Assembly (NCBI GenBank): GCA_910586725.1
Contig: CAJUJL010000004.1
Span: forward strand, 1 to 64,000
DNA length: 64,000 nt
Direction of reading: 5' to 3'
DNA from: an uncultured Lachnospiraceae bacterium
GTDB taxonomy: Bacteria; Bacillota; Clostridia; Lachnospirales; Lachnospiraceae
Shown here piece by piece: positions 57,999 to 64,000 of the stretch. The translations under genes were made by a program, and so were the position numbers. The number at the start of each line of letters is the position of its first letter. Position 1 is the stretch's first letter. The notes under the pieces were generated by a model that was not told where the DNA came from, did not search any database, and was given only the letters and a program-made list of their open reading frames with translations.

Positions 57999-60659
57999 TT
58001 ATGCCAATTGATTTTCTATCACCGATATTGCTTCTTCCAGTGCATCTTTGATTCCTGCCGGATTTTTTCCGCCGGCCTGGGCCATATTCGGCCGGCCGCC
58101 GCCGCCGCCGCCGACTTTTCCGGCAATGCCTTTGATCAGATTGCCGGCATGAGCGCCTTTTTTCATAGATTCTTCTGTCGCCATAGCAATCAGGTTTACC
58201 CTGCCATCTTTTTCAGACGCCAGCACAATAACGCCTTCGGAAAGCTTCTCTTTTAACTGGTCTCCCAAATCTCTAAGACCGTTCATATCCACGCCATCCG
58301 CTCTTGCCGAAAGGACTTTCACGCCTTTGATCTCAACCACCTGATCCATAACGTCGCCCAGGGCATCCTGAGCCGCTTTGCTCTTTAACGACTCATTTTC
58401 ACTTTGCAGCGCTTTCAGCTCCTTCTGCAAATGCGCAATCTTATCCGGCACTTCGGAGAGGTTCGTCTTAAGCAGAACCGCCGCCTCTTCCAATTCCGCT
58501 TCAATCCTGTCATAATACGCAAATACCGCGTCGCTTGTATACGCTTCAATTCTTCTGACTCCCGCTGCAACGCCGGATTCGCTGATAATCTTGAAAACCG
58601 AAATGGAAGATGTGTTTGCCACATGCGTACCGCCGCAAAGCTCCGTTGAAAAATCACCCATGCGAACCACGCGTACCGTTTCACCGTATTTTTCGCCAAA
58701 CAGAGCCATCGCTCCCGTTTTCCTGGCTTCTTCCAGCGTCATAACTTCTGTCACAACATCCAGAGCCGCCGCTATTTTCTGATTGACAATTGCTTCGGTC
58801 TGCGCCAGCTCTTCCTTTGTCATAGCGGAAAAATGCGTAAAGTCAAAACGAAGGCGGTCTGCGTTGACGTCAGAGCCCGCCTGCTCCACATGGCTTCCAA
58901 GCACTTCCCGAAGAGCCTTTTGCAGCAGATGCGTTGCGCTGTGGTTTTTCCCGATCAGAAGACGCTTATGTTCTTCTACGATCAGCTCGACCGTATCTCC
59001 CGTTTTTACCATGCCTTTCGTCACTGTTCCGATATGGCCGACTTTGCCGCCAAGCATGGAAACCGTATCTTTCACCGAAAATTCAAATCCGTCGGCGCGT
59101 ATGATTCCGGTATCCGCATTCTGACCGCCCATTGTCGCGTAAAACGGCGTCTTTTCCACAAAAATCGTTCCGATTTCACCGTCCGACAACGCCTCCGTAA
59201 TCTCTGTCTCCGTCGTCATCACCGTAACCTTTGACGTGCAGGAAAGGCAGTCGTAACCCACAAATTCCGTTGTAACGGCAGGATCAATGGACTCATATAC
59301 GGTTGCGTCCGCACCCATATAATTGGTTGCTTTTCTGGCTTTGCGGGCTTTTGTCCTCTGCTCTTCCATGGCTGCCTCAAATCCCGCCTGATCTATGGAA
59401 AGACCTTTTTCTTCTAAAATTTCCTGTGTCAGATCAATCGGGAATCCATACGTATCGTAAAGCTTAAAGGCTTCCACGCCGGAAAGAACCTTCTCGCCCT
59501 TTTTCTCCATCTCCATCCGCATATCAGATAAAATGGCAAGTCCCTGGTCAATCGTCTTATGAAATTTCTCTTCTTCCTGTGTCAATACACGGAAAATAAA
59601 ATCTTTCTTCTCTTCCAGCTCCGGATAACCGTCTTTACTCTCACGAATTACCGTATTGCTCAATTCTGCCAGGAAAGTCCCTTCGATTCCCAGCATCTTA
59701 CCGTGACGCGCCGCCCGCCGGATCAGTCTTCTTAATACATAACCTCTTCCTTCGTTGCCTGGCATAATGCCGTCTGAAACCATGAAAGTCGAAGACCGGA
59801 TATGATCCGTAATCAAACGAATTGAAATATCGTCCGCAGCATCCGTCTGATATGTCTTATGAGATAATTCGCAAACCTTATCCCGGATTGCTTTCATCGT
59901 ATCAATGTCAAATACGGAATCCACATCCTGCATCACAACGGCAAGACGCTCCAGTCCCATGCCGGTATCAATATTTTTCTGCTCCAATTCCTCATAACCG
60001 CCTTTGCCGTCGCCGTCAAACTGGGTAAAGACGTTGTTCCATACCTCCATAAAACGATCGCAGTCGCAGCCCACTTTACAGTCCGGACTGCCGCAGCCGT
60101 AACTTTCACCCCTGTCGTAATAAATCTCGGAACAGGGTCCGCAGGGGCCTGCGCCATGCTCCCAGAAGTTGTCGCATTTCCCCGTCTTTGGATCGCGGTA
60201 GAATCTCGTAATCTTCTCCACAGGAATCCCGATTTCTTTGTTCCAGATCTCAAACGCTTCCTCATCTTCTCCATAAATAGACGGATACAACCGATCCTCT
60301 TTCAGTCCCAACACCTTTGTCAAAAATTCCCAAGACCACGCAATCGCTTCTTTTTTAAAGTAATCGCCAAAAGAAAAATTCCCCAGCATTTCAAAAAAAG
60401 TCAGATGCCTTGCCGTCTTTCCTACATTCTCAATGTCTCCGGTGCGGATGCATTTCTGACAGGTAGTCACGCGTTTCCTCGGCGGTATCTCCTGCCCGGT
60501 AAAGTATGGCTTCAGCGGCGCCATCCCGGCATTGATTAACAGCAGACTGTTATCGTTATGGGGCACCAGCGAAAAGCTCTTCATCGCAAGATGTTCCTTG
60601 CTCTCAAAAAATTCCAGGTACATCCTGCGCAGTTCATTGACTCCAAATTTCTGTTTCAC
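57999..60659 (-). CDS. alaS: alanyl-tRNA synthetase
   Basis: 886 aa from the GTG at 60659; CTGGAGG lies 8 nt before it, and the protein then begins with the usual Lys-Gln-Lys-Phe-Gly-Val-Asn-Glu-Leu-Arg. Catalytic core (Phe-Phe-Glu-Met-Leu-Gly-Asn-Phe-Ser-Phe), editing domain (His-Ser-Ala-Thr-His-Leu-Leu; Cys-Gly-Gly-Thr-His) and the Gly-rich C-Ala domain (Gly-Lys-Val-Gly-Gly-Gly-Gly-Gly-Gly-Arg-Pro). Charges tRNA-Ala in the cytoplasm. No T-box leader is present; it is read from the promoter at 60853-60881 through a small ORF. Confidence 0.98.
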   Translation of the reverse strand: MKQKFGVNELRRMYLEFFESKEHLAMKSFSLVPHNDNSLLLINAGMAPLKPYFTGQEIPPRKRVTTCQKCIRTGDIENVGKTARHLTFFEMLGNFSFGDYFKKEAIAWSWEFLTKVLGLKEDRLYPSIYGEDEEAFEIWNKEIGIPVEKITRFYRDPKTGKCDNFWEHGAGPCGPCSEIYYDRGESYGCGSPDCKVGCDCDRFMEVWNNVFTQFDGDGKGGYEELEQKNIDTGMGLERLAVVMQDVDSVFDIDTMKAIRDKVCELSHKTYQTDAADDISIRLITDHIRSSTFMVSDGIMPGNEGRGYVLRRLIRRAARHGKMLGIEGTFLAELSNTVIRESKDGYPELEEKKDFIFRVLTQEEEKFHKTIDQGLAILSDMRMEMEKKGEKVLSGVEAFKLYDTYGFPIDLTQEILEEKGLSIDQAGFEAAMEEQRTKARKARKATNYMGADATVYESIDPAVTTEFVGYDCLSCTSKVTVMTTETEITEALSDGEIGTIFVEKTPFYATMGGQNADTGIIRADGFEFSVKDTVSMLGGKVGHIGTVTKGMVKTGDTVELIVEEHKRLLIGKNHSATHLLQKALREVLGSHVEQAGSDVNADRLRFDFTHFSAMTKEELAQTEAIVNQKIAAALDVVTEVMTLEEARKTGAMALFGEKYGETVRVVRMGDFSTELCGGTHVANTSSISVFKIISESGVAAGVRRIEAYTSDAVFAYYDRIEAELEEAAVLLKTNLSEVPDKIAHLQKELKALQSENESLKSKAAQDALGDVMDQVVEIKGVKVLSARADGVDMNGLRDLGDQLKEKLSEGVIVLASEKDGRVNLIAMATEESMKKGAHAGNLIKGIAGKVGGGGGGRPNMAQAGGKNPAGIKDALEEAISVIENQLA

Positions 60660-60684
60660 AATAAATTCCTCCAGCAACTTTCAT

Positions 60685-60810
60685 TTATTCTTTTGTCTTC
60701 GCGTCTTTGCGTTCACGAAGCTTCTTTCCCGTAAAAACGCCAAGAACCGCCAAAATCACATAAAAAACAAGTTTTCCCAGATAACCAAGCAGACTTGTAA
60801 TAAATGCCAT
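60685..60810 (-). CDS. 41-aa single-pass membrane protein
   Basis: The ATG at 60810 has TGGAGG 7 nt upstream, and a near-consensus promoter lies about 45 bp before it. The product has one hydrophobic segment (about residues 3-27, ending Val-Phe-Thr-Gly-Lys-Lys) and a charged tail rich in Lys, Arg, Glu and Asp. I recognise no family. It is co-transcribed with alaS (25-nt gap). Too short for most gene callers, but promoter, ribosome site and composition make it credible. Confidence 0.6.
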   Translation of the reverse strand: MAFITSLLGYLGKLVFYVILAVLGVFTGKKLRERKDAKTKE

Positions 60811-60852
60811 ATTCATTCCTCCATTCTTGTCCGAAATCGCAGTATTTCTTAA

Positions 60853-60881
60853 ATTATAGAATACTTCACTTCTTTTTTCAA
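60853..60881 (-). promoter_or_regulatory. sigma-A promoter of the small ORF-alaS unit
   Basis: Minus strand: TTGAAA, 17 bp, TATAAT; 11 of 12 hexamer bases match consensus. Confidence 0.8.
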
Positions 60882-60934
60882 CCATAATTCCGATGAAAAA
60901 TACCGTAAACTCTCATGTTCTTCTTTTTGAACGC

Positions 60935-60974
60935 AAAAAGACGCATGGCTTTCATTTGTCAAAATCCATGCGCC
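60935..60974 (-). terminator. intrinsic terminator after the LRR gene
   Basis: Minus strand: CGCATGG and CCATGCG form the stem around a loop of about 17 nt, followed by UCUUUUU. It lies about 40 nt past the LRR gene stop and insulates it from the alaS promoter. Confidence 0.7.
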
Positions 60975-61013
60975 ATTCTGCGATTTTTCTTTGGTTACTT
61001 CCAAAACAGGATT

Positions 61014-62543
61014 CTATTCCTGCACTACAAACCGGTCAATTGTAAAATTCCCAATATCATAATCAATATTTATTTTAAGTTCTATTTCTTTTCCCGCATA
61101 TTTCTTGAGATTCAGCCTCTTGATCCGGAACCTTCCGTTTTGATCCACTTCGATCTTTGGCAGAGACGCCATTTCGCCGTCCCATCCGGCCATTTCTCCA
61201 TCCGGCAAGGCAAGATAAACGCCTGGTGTGATGCCTGTAATCTTTGCCGGCGTTATTTTTCCAGTGATCTTCTTTGTGTTTTTTGTAATTTTGGTTTTGT
61301 TCTTCGGAGACAGATACTGAATCTTTATATTCGTCTTTTGTGACTCCCATATGTATTTATTATGCCAGCTTTTCGGCAGTTTACTCTTTATCTCTTCTTC
61401 CGTCAGGTAATTCCAGTTAAGATTCAGACTCATAACGTTCATCTGCTTTAAATCAGGAAGTTTTTTTAGTTCATTATCACTGGCACGTAAAGTCTGCAAT
61501 TTTTTCAGCTTTTTCATTTCAGGAAGTTTTTTAAGCCGATTGCCCGATAGAGAAAGGTATTCCAGTTTTTTCAAATATTTTATCTCATCCGCATTAGCAA
61601 TACGATTTTCGGAAAGGTATAATATCTGTAAATTTTTTAATCTTTGAACCCCCTTGATGTTTTTTAGCTTGTTTTCACTGATATACAGTTCCTTTAATTT
61701 CTCTAACTTTTTCATTTCACCTATGCCTTGTAATTGATTCTCATTCAGCGATAACTTTTTAAGATTTTTAAGATTTTTGATTTCCTTGACATTTTTAAGC
61801 CTGTTACCGGATAAGCCCAAACAGCTTAATTTTGTCAGCTTATTCATTCCTTTCAAATTCGTCAGCTGGTTATCCGATAAATTCAGGTATGTCAATTTTG
61901 TCAAATTCTGAATTCCATTTAAATTCTTTAACTGGTTACTATATAATTCCAGTTTTTTCAGGTTCCATAAATTTTCAAGCTGTTTTATTTCTGTAATACG
62001 GTTCTTTCCTGCATTTAATGTTTTTAAGTTTGCAAGACCGACGATTCCGTCCAGACTCGTCAAATTGTTGTCCGAAACATCTAGAAATATAAGATTTTGC
62101 ATATTCTCCAGGCATGCAATACTGTCTATCTTCTGCTTTCTTTCTTCAACGGGAGGCATCCACCCATATTCCTCGTCTTCATCATAGCCATTTACAGTCA
62201 GTTTCTTTAAGTAAGGAAGCTCTGCGGCAATTTCTTCCAGGTCCTTTGTATTGATTCCTCTGCATATGATCTCCTCAAGACGTTTAAAATTCCCAAGACC
62301 TTTAAACGTCTCTATTTCATTACCATATGCAACGTATAAGCGGCTTAAAAATTCCGCATCCCATTTTGTAATTTTTTCATTTTCATTTTTTCCGAGACTG
62401 CTTAATATTTCTTTGTATAAATGGTTATCCGGTATTCCCGTTTCATCATTTTCTATAATTTCATTCTGTATCTTTGCTTTTATTGTAGAAGCAGGAAATA
62501 CGCACATCAGTACAATTAATATCATCCAGATCTTTTTGATCAT
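61014..62543 (-). CDS. secreted internalin-like leucine-rich repeat protein
   Basis: 509 aa from the ATG at 62543 (AAGGAG upstream). Signal peptide about 1-23. From about residue 145 come ten consecutive 22-residue LRRs of the internalin (LRR_4) type (Leu-x-x-Leu-x-Leu-x-x-Asn-x-Leu), with an eleventh partial one, then an Ig-like C-terminal domain of about 110 residues. No LPxTG, LysM or other anchor is visible. Probably a surface or secreted adhesin-like protein. It follows the phospholipase-like gene by 14 nt in the same operon. These LRRs are a different class from the BspA-type repeats elsewhere in the window. Confidence 0.85.
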   Translation of the reverse strand: MIKKIWMILIVLMCVFPASTIKAKIQNEIIENDETGIPDNHLYKEILSSLGKNENEKITKWDAEFLSRLYVAYGNEIETFKGLGNFKRLEEIICRGINTKDLEEIAAELPYLKKLTVNGYDEDEEYGWMPPVEERKQKIDSIACLENMQNLIFLDVSDNNLTSLDGIVGLANLKTLNAGKNRITEIKQLENLWNLKKLELYSNQLKNLNGIQNLTKLTYLNLSDNQLTNLKGMNKLTKLSCLGLSGNRLKNVKEIKNLKNLKKLSLNENQLQGIGEMKKLEKLKELYISENKLKNIKGVQRLKNLQILYLSENRIANADEIKYLKKLEYLSLSGNRLKKLPEMKKLKKLQTLRASDNELKKLPDLKQMNVMSLNLNWNYLTEEEIKSKLPKSWHNKYIWESQKTNIKIQYLSPKNKTKITKNTKKITGKITPAKITGITPGVYLALPDGEMAGWDGEMASLPKIEVDQNGRFRIKRLNLKKYAGKEIELKINIDYDIGNFTIDRFVVQE

Positions 62544-62557
62544 ATAAATAACTCTCC

Positions 62558-63370
62558 TTAATAAGAACAATTTATATCTTTAAAATGTTTTGTCAAATAC
62601 GATGACCCAATATTTTCATAATCCGACGCTAATACATAATTCAAAATATTTCCCATGTAAAATCCTGTCCAGTAATTCTCTCCATAAAAATCAAAATCTA
62701 GAGCATTTCCTAAAACTCCCAATTGAGCAGTAGATGCAACCAAATATGCTGTATCGGCTGCACATTTAAAACGGTTCTTCTTTTTCTCAGAATCATCTGC
62801 ATCCGGATGGTTTATAAGATGATACCCCGAGCTGTCTTTATAGCAACTGCTATGAGCCCACGCATCTGTCGCCGTATGAGCAGCCATTCCATATAAGAAA
62901 TATCTGCGCCATTCTGCTTTTATACTGTCTCTCTGCTCAATATAATTCAATCCTGTTCCACTTTGAATGATAATGTCCCATCCTTTTATTTGAATAAACT
63001 GAAGCTTATCTGAAGGTTTTTCCGTCTGCCACATAATTCCATCTATAGATACTGCCATTTTCATTCTATCGTAACAACTATTAGATTGCCCCTTCACCTT
63101 TGCCAAACTTTCTGCTTTTCCTCCATTTTTTGCTATCTTAGTGGCAAATATATAATTCGCTATATAATTTTCTCTATAATAGCCATGCCACTCTGGAAAA
63201 ACTTCTCTGTGCGGCAAAGCTTTATCCGGATATACCGCTCCAGCTTTTAAAAGCTTTATCTGGATTTCAGTAAAATCTTGATATTCTCGAGCGCCATCTT
63301 CAATAAGTTGTTCATGATCGTTTCTATGCCACCGGCCTTCTACATAATCCACCTCTTCAAACGTCTGCAC
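62558..63370 (-). CDS. zinc-phospholipase-C-like protein, 5' end probably frameshifted
   Basis: 270 aa from a GTG at 63370. A His/Asp-rich core (Gly-Met-Ala-Ala-His-Thr-Ala-Thr-Asp-Ala-Trp-Ala-His-Ser-Ser, later His-Leu-Ile-Asn-His-Pro) recalls zinc-dependent phospholipase C and related DUF6765-type proteins. The reading frame stays open upstream of this GTG to a TGA (near 63426), while a well-placed ATG at 63441 with AAAGGAG opens a different frame. Adding one A to the run at 63422-63425 would join them into a protein about 24 residues longer. So this is either a shorter GTG-started protein, a pseudogene, or a sequence error. No signal peptide is visible in any version. Confidence 0.6.
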   Translation of the reverse strand: MQTFEEVDYVEGRWHRNDHEQLIEDGAREYQDFTEIQIKLLKAGAVYPDKALPHREVFPEWHGYYRENYIANYIFATKIAKNGGKAESLAKVKGQSNSCYDRMKMAVSIDGIMWQTEKPSDKLQFIQIKGWDIIIQSGTGLNYIEQRDSIKAEWRRYFLYGMAAHTATDAWAHSSCYKDSSGYHLINHPDADDSEKKKNRFKCAADTAYLVASTAQLGVLGNALDFDFYGENYWTGFYMGNILNYVLASDYENIGSSYLTKHFKDINCSY

Positions 63371-63441
63371 ATCTTCCTTCTCTCTGACAGAAATCTTCTC
63401 CTGCGCAAATTCTTCTGTTCCTTTTCACTCATTTTTTTCAT

Positions 63442-63655
63442 ACGCTCTTCTCCTTTCGGCCAATCCGTTTCTTGTTGTTTGTTAATCACATACGTTCGAC
63501 ATGTTTTTCCAAAATATTTTCCTTTTTGTAATTTTATTTATATCTTGTTAATTATAATTTAAGCATTTTAATACAATATTGTCAACTTTATTTAGTACCA
63601 TATAAGTGTAAGAGATAAAGCATATCATTAGTGTTTTACCTTCTGCACTTATTTT
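63442..63655. other. AT-rich intergenic region up to the IS110 leader
   Basis: About 210 bp with no coding potential on either strand. It holds the leader and promoter of the minus-strand operon, and the outer part probably contains the left end of the mobile element, whose exact edge I cannot place. The copy of a 12-bp repeat at 63602-63613 may lie near it. Confidence 0.5.
63557..63585 (-). promoter_or_regulatory. likely promoter of the phospholipase-like/LRR operon
   Basis: Minus strand: TTGACA, 17 bp, TTAAAT. The -35 is perfect; the -10 is weak (4 of 6), with a TATAAT 5 bp further on. Leader about 110 nt. Confidence 0.5.
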
Positions 63656-63866
63656 TTATAATAAGGGAGTAAGTGGTCTGACGTAGCTTTTTTTGGATTA
63701 ACCACATCCGTCAATAAAACCGTCAACCACCCTTTGTTATAAACAGTCGTTTAAGCAGGTTGAAACCCGTAAGGCTCTTCTGTGCAACAAACTAAAATGA
63801 GTGGTAATACGTGTGGATGAGACAATTACAAATTTATTTTGAAAGTTACAGATGATAAGTGTAAGA
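63602..63866 (+). repeat. 12-bp direct repeat flanking the IS110 leader
   Basis: ATAAGTGTAAGA occurs at 63602-63613 and again at 63855-63866, the second copy inside the first codons of the transposase. The copies are 241 bp apart and flank the structured non-coding region. It could mark element or recombination sequence, or be chance in AT-rich DNA. Confidence 0.35.
63656..63742 (+). ncRNA. structured leader RNA, candidate IS110 bridge RNA segment
   Basis: A nested hairpin is readable: TTATAA/TTATAA, AAGG/CCTT, GTGGT/ACCAC and TGACG/CGTCA pair in register with small bulges around a 37-nt loop (63684-63720). It lies in the non-coding stretch just upstream of the IS110 transposase. IS110-group elements are known to encode bridge RNAs with target- and donor-binding loops in that position. 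The pairing is seen; that this is a bridge RNA is inference. The RNA probably extends to about 63850. Confidence 0.45.
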
Positions 63867-64000
63867 ATTGATGTGTCAAAAGAAAAAAGTACCATATGCA
63901 TCTTGAAGCCGTATGGTGAGATCGTGAGCAGGCCTTTTGAATTCTGTCATACAGAGAAAGAACTATCCGAATTGACTTCTATGCTGCTGCGTTTGAATGA
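63852..64000 (+). CDS. IS110-family transposase, N-terminal part (cut by window end)
   Basis: About 49 codons are visible. The start Val-Arg-Ile-Asp-Val-Ser-Lys-Glu-Lys-Ser is the first catalytic strand of the DEDD (RuvC-like) domain, with the first Asp at residue 7. It continues Lys-Pro-Tyr-Gly-Glu-Ile and His-Thr-Glu-Lys-Glu-Leu, as in IS110 enzymes. A non-coding leader of about 200 nt precedes it. The C-terminal Tnp20 domain lies outside the window, so intactness cannot be judged. Confidence 0.85.
   Translation, partial: MISVRIDVSKEKSTICILKPYGEIVSRPFEFCHTEKELSELTSMLLRLN

Noticed and set aside
60660..60885. T-box riboswitch in front of alaS
   Set aside because: The leader is under 50 nt before the small ORF and has no T-box sequence or terminator/antiterminator pair.
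63422..63441. Programmed -1 frameshift in the phospholipase-like gene
   Set aside because: The A/G run does not form a good slippery heptamer and no downstream stem is evident; a simple one-base deletion explains the pattern better.
1..64000. CRISPR array, tRNA or rRNA genes
   Set aside because: No regularly spaced repeats, cloverleaf-like sequences or rRNA segments were noticed when reading both strands; a dedicated scan (tRNAscan-SE, Infernal) would be the decisive check.

Overview
The window looks like chromosomal DNA from a spore-forming, anaerobic, gut-type Firmicute, most likely a Lachnospiraceae (class Clostridia). The basis is gene content and style: dipicolinate synthase (dpaAB) and ylbJ show sporulation; the small RemA/DUF370 protein, YicC, short HisG plus HisZ, YgiQ and the TIGR03960/DUF2344 pair are typical of Clostridia; and large secreted glycan-active proteins (GH33 sialidase, a GH51-like glycosidase, a two-headed esterase) suggest foraging on host mucin or plant glycans. 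Species cannot be fixed from sequence reading alone. No tRNA, rRNA or CRISPR array was seen.

Layout, left to right. 0.1-4 kb (minus): a Gld-like ABC exporter made of an ATPase, a fused GldF/GldG permease, a DUF4340 protein and a translationally coupled 54-aa ORF. 4-12 kb (minus): two secreted glycan-active proteins, each directly downstream of a housekeeping gene (tgt then esterase; rng then sialidase). 12-19 kb: rng, glnA with its own promoter and a CodY-like box, a plus-strand orphan gene, the DUF2344 and B12-type radical SAM pair, and a cytidylate-kinase-like gene. 19-23.7 kb (minus): a complete branched-chain amino acid importer, livJHMGF. 23.9-24.5 kb (plus): a decayed sialidase that keeps a near-consensus promoter. 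24.6-28 kb (plus): dpaA-dpaB-asnB behind a sequence matching the sigma-K consensus, presumably expressed in the mother cell. 28-35.2 kb (minus): a histidine operon hisZ-(ATPase-nuclease pair)-hisG-hisD-hisB-hisIE. 35.2-42.1 kb (minus): pepD, an M23 peptidase, two pseudouridine synthases, a HAD phosphatase, ygiQ and recU. 42.1-49.4 kb: ylbJ, then a core block of coaD, rsmD, cinA, pgsA, rimO, rpoZ, gmk, remA and yicC. 49.4-54.2 kb: asd-argH-queH (minus) and an ABC importer pair without a binding protein (plus). 54.3-60.8 kb (minus): the GH51-like glycosidase, alaS and a 41-aa membrane protein. 61-63.4 kb (minus): an LRR protein and a zinc-phospholipase-like protein whose 5' end appears frameshifted. 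From about 63.6 kb (plus): the left part of an IS110-family element.

The best candidate for an undescribed system is a two-gene module inserted between hisZ and hisG: an OLD/AAA15-type ATPase followed, 5 nt later, by a small protein with a PD-(D/E)xK nuclease signature. Its composition resembles ATPase-plus-nuclease defence modules, but I cannot match it to a named system. Other items of interest are a HisF-like domain that has lost both catalytic aspartates and is fused to HisI-HisE, a basic leucine-rich C-terminal module shared by three secreted proteins (one a pseudogene), and a structured non-coding leader before the IS110 transposase that may encode a bridge RNA.
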